Assembly (NCBI GenBank): GCA_023422005.1
Contig: JAEZSC010000132.1
Location: 1-17,558 of the forward strand
Length of the DNA: 17,558 bases
DNA from: Bacillota bacterium
GTDB taxonomy: Bacteria > Bacillota > Clostridia > Christensenellales > UMGS416
Reading direction: 5' to 3'
A program made the translations under genes and the position numbers. Each line of letters starts with the position of its first letter. Within the stretch, counting starts at the first letter, position 1. Below the pieces are notes generated by a model. That model did no database searches. It was not told the origin of the DNA and was given only the letters and a program-made list of their open reading frames with translations. This document shows positions 14,124 through 17,558 of this stretch, one piece after another.

Positions 14124-16028
14124 ATGCCTTATTACTATCGCCTGGACGCGCCGTCCATCCCCACAAAGAAACCCGGCAGCCCATCCCAGGGTTCGCCCAT
14201 GCACAATCCGGGAAAGAAATCAATACCGGACATGACCAAAGCGCTCAAGAACCTCGACGATATCCTGGACTATGCCATGGATGTGTATGGCGGCGACCGG
14301 TCCACCTACTGGACGAATCGCAACGCCATCGACGCCCAGTATGACTACAACCAGAAACGCAAAAATGCCGGGCTGAAGCCCCTGGCCATTGCCGACCCGC
14401 AGTGGAACCCCACTGCCCAGGACGACGACGCCAACGAAGTGTTGGCCCAGTGGTACAGCCGGCATGGCTCCCTCCCCCGCGGCGACCAGCAGGTTGGGTT
14501 CAACCGCTTGCTGAAGCTATACCGGGCGGAGAAAAGGATGCATGGCGGGGACGGAGAGGCGCGGCCTGTTTCCTCTGCCGACCCACTGGCCGGGGGCTTG
14601 AGCCGGCTGAAAGGGAACGAGGGCGGAGCGAGGTTGCAGAACCTGTACTCCGGAAGTACAGCCGCGGCGCTGCAGGCTATCAACAACCAGGCCGATGAGC
14701 GGGCGCGGCAGAAAGCGGAATCGGGCAAGGGCAACCCGTCCATCTACATGGCCAATGAGGATCAACGGCAAGACGACCAAAAACGCAGGCAGGCAAATCT
14801 GGCAGCAGCTGCAAAGGCTTGGGAGTTGGAAAATCCAACTTTGAACCCCTTCACGTTTCCATCTGTAGAGAAAGCAGCCGCCATGGTAGCCGCCCAAAAT
14901 CAGCCAGGCAAGACATCGAAAGTGCCCAGTGACACACAAAGCACGGAGGACCCGGGGCCGGTGCTGGGCCGCATCCTATCCTTTGAAACAGGCCTTGTGA
15001 ACGGTTCAGCCGGCTGGGCCATCGATCTGCAGAACACAATAAATCAAAACAACACACCCAGCCTGGGCAACGGCTTGCAACCATATAACGAAGTAAAGGA
15101 CACTCTGCAGAAAAAGTATCCCGGCGCCTTTTTGGCAGGCGACCTCACCGGAATGGTGGCCTCGGGCTATTTTTATGGCACTGGCTCCAAGACAGCGGAC
15201 GCGCTGGAGGCCGCTTCGCGCAAGATGGCCCCCGAGGTCGTCGAGTCCATCGCTGGGCAGAAGTTTGGCAAGCAGATCCTTCGCGGCGCTTCCGTAGCTG
15301 AGCGGGCCGCTGCCGACGAGGCCGCTGTCAAGGCGGCGCATGCACTGGCGGAAAACAACGCGACGAACAGCCCGTTGCTGGCGGCGCTGGATGATGTTAT
15401 TGCCAGAAATCCTGGGCTTGCCCGGCAAGCAGCAGGGAGTTATACTCATGGAGCAAGCGCTGCGGACGATGCTTACCAGGCCTATTTGCGCATGCTGGAC
15501 GAGGCGGAGCAGGCCAACAAGGCCGGCATGGCCGCCCGGGATTTTGCCAAAAGCAAAGGCATCCAGAGCACCTTGACAGACCAACAGGCAGCGTTCCTGG
15601 ACAGAAACCGCATAAAGATGCTATCCGAGGATGCGGGGAAGCTGCCGCAAGGAATAGACAAGCAATCCTTCGAAACTGCGTCAAAGCACATAAGGGATAC
15701 CGTCGGGGACATAAGCGACGACATTGTAGTACAGGGAAGCAGAGCGGCAGGAACCGCGAGAGCAGATTCCGACATTGACTTTGCAATACGTGTATCAAAA
15801 GATCAGTTTGACGCTTTTATTAAGCAGTATTTCAAAACACCGAATCCGGGATCAGCTGCTGAACGAACACTGCTGCGTGCCATCGAAAGCGGAAAAATTC
15901 AAGCCGGTGAAGCAAAACTAAGCGGATTGCGGAAAATGCTCAAAAATCAGTTTGGGATGAATGTTGATATTTCAATTATTTTAAAGGATGGTCCCTTTGA
16001 CAATGGTCCGTATATTAATTTACCCTAG
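14124..16028 (+). CDS. Virion-associated (ejection-type) protein with C-terminal nucleotidyltransferase toxin domain
   Basis: I chose ATG 14124 because GGAGGAG (14108-14114) lies 9 bases upstream; the TTG 14100 and ATG 14106 starts would overlap that site. The product has 634 residues. Residues 1-280 are polar, charged and Gly/Pro/Gln-rich; about 290-350 has a more ordered Gly/aromatic region (GRILSFETGLVNGSAGWAID ... GDLTGMVASGYFYG); 360-500 are Ala-rich helices. The last 120 residues form a DNA polymerase beta-type nucleotidyltransferase: GSRAAGTARADSDIDFAI (538-555) gives the GS motif and acidic pair Asp550/Asp552, and NVDISII supplies the likely third acid, Asp615. The closing TPNPGSAAERTLLRAI...FDNGPYINLP matches C-terminal domains I know from Rhs and other polymorphic toxins. 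It probably transfers a nucleotide to a host RNA or protein. GC content falls sharply inside the toxin domain, a sign of exchange. Confidence 0.78.
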   Translation: MPYYYRLDAPSIPTKKPGSPSQGSPMHNPGKKSIPDMTKALKNLDDILDYAMDVYGGDRSTYWTNRNAIDAQYDYNQKRKNAGLKPLAIADPQWNPTAQDDDANEVLAQWYSRHGSLPRGDQQVGFNRLLKLYRAEKRMHGGDGEARPVSSADPLAGGLSRLKGNEGGARLQNLYSGSTAAALQAINNQADERARQKAESGKGNPSIYMANEDQRQDDQKRRQANLAAAAKAWELENPTLNPFTFPSVEKAAAMVAAQNQPGKTSKVPSDTQSTEDPGPVLGRILSFETGLVNGSAGWAIDLQNTINQNNTPSLGNGLQPYNEVKDTLQKKYPGAFLAGDLTGMVASGYFYGTGSKTADALEAASRKMAPEVVESIAGQKFGKQILRGASVAERAAADEAAVKAAHALAENNATNSPLLAALDDVIARNPGLARQAAGSYTHGASAADDAYQAYLRMLDEAEQANKAGMAARDFAKSKGIQSTLTDQQAAFLDRNRIKMLSEDAGKLPQGIDKQSFETASKHIRDTVGDISDDIVVQGSRAAGTARADSDIDFAIRVSKDQFDAFIKQYFKTPNPGSAAERTLLRAIESGKIQAGEAKLSGLRKMLKNQFGMNVDISIILKDGPFDNGPYINLP

Positions 16029-16039
16029 GAGGATAAAAA

Positions 16040-16408
16040 ATGTTTGAAGACGAAAATCTGTATTGCAAAATGTTTATAGACTTTAACGGTGAGCTTGGTG
16101 ATGCAGATGACCTAATAGCTAAACTAGCCAAAGGTTCTATGAAATTCAAGTGGAAACTCATAGAGACTGAATTGGCAGAACTTGATGTTCGAAGAAATGA
16201 TGATTATAAAACTCCAAAAGAGCATAGATCAAAAGATCCCAAAGATGCTTTTCTTTTTTGGAGATACTACATTGATATTGAACCAAAGGAAGGTACTAAC
16301 AGAGCTGCCTATGTATCAATGATTGCTCAACTTTTAGAGGCTTTATGGGCGAGAGGAGTAGATGCAGTTGCTGCATGCGAGTTTGAAGACGAGTTGCCAA
16401 CAAGGTAG
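16040..16408 (+). CDS. Probable immunity protein for the upstream nucleotidyltransferase toxin
   Basis: A 122-residue acidic soluble protein without signal or membrane segments. Its ribosome site TAGGAGG (16026-16032) begins inside the toxin's TAG stop, with 11 bases between the genes, so translation is tightly coupled. It contains LYCKMFIDFNGELGDADDLI, a central ELAELDVRRNDDY, an FLFWRYYIDIEPKEG strand pair (about 73-87) and a C-terminal VDAVAACEFEDELP. I recall similar small proteins next to polymorphic toxins but cannot name the Pfam family. The DNA is much more AT-rich than the virion genes and matches the toxin end, so toxin and partner probably moved as one cassette. Neutralisation is inferred from position, coupling and size. 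Confidence 0.68.
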   Translation: MFEDENLYCKMFIDFNGELGDADDLIAKLAKGSMKFKWKLIETELAELDVRRNDDYKTPKEHRSKDPKDAFLFWRYYIDIEPKEGTNRAAYVSMIAQLLEALWARGVDAVAACEFEDELPTR

Positions 16409-16414
16409 TTGTAA

Positions 16415-16601
16415 CGCTTACTGGAAACCCGTGGCAGCAAAAGAGGACTTGCTTTAGGGTCCTATCTGGCAGACACAATCGAAGAGGTCATAAAACTCAG
16501 CTTACGAAAATGATCTAGATGTGCCGGTCGATTGTTTGATTGGCTTGCTGTCAGCAGCAAAGTTCGACTCAAAAACATTTAATATACTCAGATATATTTA
16601 G
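16415..16601 (+). pseudogene. Frameshifted coding remnant between immunity gene and terminator
   Basis: After the immunity stop the same frame resumes beyond one TAA and reads LLETRGSKRGLALGSYLADT (about 16418-16477) on to a TGA at 16511. A frame offset by one base then reads YENDLDVPVDCLIGLL and AAKFDSKTFNILRYI to TAG 16599. Both parts look protein-like and neither has a start codon or ribosome site, which fits one ancestral frame broken by a single-base indel. It may be the end of a displaced toxin or immunity gene. I do not recognise the family. Confidence 0.35.
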
Positions 16602-16638
16602 GCGTCTAGCACCTACAGAATGCCACTAGTAATGCAGG

Positions 16639-16652
16639 ACTTTATGTGGCAA
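16639..16652 (+). repeat. 14-base direct repeat shared with the element at 4399-4532
   Basis: ACTTTATGTGGCAA occurs here and at 4517-4530, the right arm of the inverted-repeat element; its core also appears inverted at 4408-4416. Both 14-base copies lie in non-coding DNA 12.1 kb apart, and ATGCA precedes each by a few bases. It could be a shared protein-binding site, a half-element left by excision, or chance. Confidence 0.4.
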
Positions 16653-16709
16653 CTTGGCAACTCTACCCGCCCATCGGGTATGCAAAATGTATATGCCGGA
16701 CTAGCCATC

Positions 16710-16748
16710 GCTCCCCAGGCGCCCGCAAGGAAGCTGGGGAGCTTTTTT
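16710..16748 (+). terminator. Strong Rho-independent terminator
   Basis: GCTCCCCAG (16710-16718) pairs perfectly with CTGGGGAGC (16734-16742), 9 bp with a 15-base loop, followed at once by TTTTTT (16743-16748). It is the best terminator in the window. It closes the toxin-immunity unit and separates it from the open frame downstream. Between the immunity gene and here (about 300 bases) I see only the broken remnant, an A/T-rich stretch near 16569-16600 and the 14-base repeat. Confidence 0.88.
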
Positions 16749-16800
16749 AATTTTCAGGAGTTTTTCAGGCACGATTCATAAAAAGACCAAGTCTCCGCAT

Positions 16801-17558
16801 TTGAACACCCTGGCTGCCGGCGTACAGGCAGCGGCAGGTAAGAAGGCCACGTTCACCCCGGACATGACCTATGGCCAGTACACCGCCAACGTTGCCGACG
16901 CAATGGGCAGCACAGATTACTTCCAGCAAGCAAAGAACTACATCACCTCAGACCAGCATAAAAAGCAATTGGCACAGGCCTTAGGCGTGCCGCCAGACAG
17001 CGACCTCGTGAGAAACATCTCCTCGCTGCAAGCACAGACCATCAACCTGGCCGGCGAAACCGCCGCGGACCCGACCTCATATTTTAGCATCGGCGAGATA
17101 CAGGCGCTGGGACGAGGCGGGCGAGCGCTGAAAATCGGCGATCCAAAATATGAGGCCGTATTGCAGGCCAACAAGGTGAACGGCGGTCTCAAGCTCGTAG
17201 ACGACCCGTCTGCATGGCAGTTCGACGAGCCTCACCCCGCGCTTGCGCAGGATGCGGGGCAGGGGTATACTCAAGCTGGCAGCAGAGCCAGAGAGACGCT
17301 GGAAGATGCGGTTGCCGCGGCACGCGATGGCGTTGAAGACGCGTGGGAATTGGGGGGCGTTGTTGAAATTACTCCGCCGTTAAATGCATCGCCAGAGCAG
17401 ATCGCTCAGACTAAGGCATACATAGATGGGTCAAATCAGGCATTGAGGGCAGGGAGGTTATCTCCAACAGGAAGAGTTTCTACGGCAGGCTCATTGAGAA
17501 TCAGCGCCAACTCGTCAGCAGCAAAGGAACGAGCAAGAGCTGCAGTTGCAGGAACTCC
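16801..17558 (+). CDS. Partial second toxin-tipped late protein or silent orphan cassette, open at window end
   Basis: A clean frame runs from 16705 to the window edge (last stop TAG 16702). No ATG or GTG with a ribosome site begins it: candidates are TTG 16801 and ATG 16864. CAGGAG (16755-16760) is followed in frame only by ACG 16771 and ATT 16774. The first part (to about 17340) is GC-rich, helical and polar, like the 14124 protein (DAMGSTDYFQQAKNYI, LQALGRGGRAL region). From about 17345 the DNA becomes more AT-rich and reads AYIDGSNQALRAGRLSPTGR, then VSTAGSLRISANSSAAKERA. I recall this linker just before toxin domains at the ends of Rhs/LXG-type proteins. The toxin domain itself lies beyond the window. 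It is either a neighbouring late gene with a damaged start or a displaced tip. Confidence 0.6.
   Translation, partial: MNTLAAGVQAAAGKKATFTPDMTYGQYTANVADAMGSTDYFQQAKNYITSDQHKKQLAQALGVPPDSDLVRNISSLQAQTINLAGETAADPTSYFSIGEIQALGRGGRALKIGDPKYEAVLQANKVNGGLKLVDDPSAWQFDEPHPALAQDAGQGYTQAGSRARETLEDAVAAARDGVEDAWELGGVVEITPPLNASPEQIAQTKAYIDGSNQALRAGRLSPTGRVSTAGSLRISANSSAAKERARAAVAGT

Noticed and set aside
16563..16588. Possible promoter: TTCGAC with TATACT
   Set aside because: The spacing is 14 bases and the -35 match is poor. The A/T-rich stretch alone is not enough to call a promoter.
1..17558. CRISPR array, tRNA genes, insertion sequence transposase, integrase or attachment-site pair
   Set aside because: None was found: there are no regularly spaced repeat-spacer units and no tRNA fold, and no reading frame has transposase or recombinase motifs. 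The one 14-base shared motif is too little to claim an attachment-site pair.

Overview
This window reads as the late (morphogenesis, lysis and ejection) region of a double-stranded DNA phage or prophage. Every gene I can support is on the + strand, and most are separated by short gaps or overlap by 1-4 bases. The DNA is GC-rich and most starts have AGGAGG-type ribosome binding sites. Two palindromic elements at 4276-4532 remind me of interspersed repeats in gut Oscillospiraceae genomes, which points to a Clostridia host; this rests on memory and was not searched. No integrase, repressor, terminase or replication gene is visible, so lytic phage versus prophage cannot be settled. There is no tape-measure or sheath gene, and an adaptor-like gene is followed directly by a nozzle-like gene, so a short-tailed (podovirus-type) virion is the best fit.

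Layout. 1-1442: 3' part of a portal gene with an inserted four-cysteine motif. 1447-2298: His-rich tail fibre. 2315-2790: two small translationally coupled genes, then a strong terminator. 2844-3880: holin and NlpC/P60 endolysin, placed unusually between the portal/fibre block and the capsid genes. 3881-4554: mostly non-coding, highly structured DNA that holds a candidate structured RNA, a 36-residue reading frame and two palindromic elements. 4555-6967: scaffold, decoration protein, a hairpin-rich leader and the major capsid protein. 7086-10414: adaptor and nozzle-like tail proteins. 10425-12266: second His-rich fibre and a beta-rich tip protein with triplicated C-terminal repeats. 12324-14027: Gly/Gln/Ala-rich, coiled-coil protein of internal or ejection type.

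The most interesting part is 14124-17558. A 634-residue late protein, probably virion-associated and injected, ends in a polymorphic-toxin-type nucleotidyltransferase domain with GS and DxD motifs and a third Asp. An acidic 122-residue gene follows 11 bases later and is probably its immunity gene. Base composition drops sharply towards AT over the toxin end and this gene. Next come a frameshifted coding remnant and a strong terminator. After that, a second reading frame runs off the window edge; it has no conventional start and carries what looks like a pre-toxin linker. Together this resembles the exchangeable toxin tips and displaced orphan tips of Rhs/CdiA systems, but carried by a phage structural gene.
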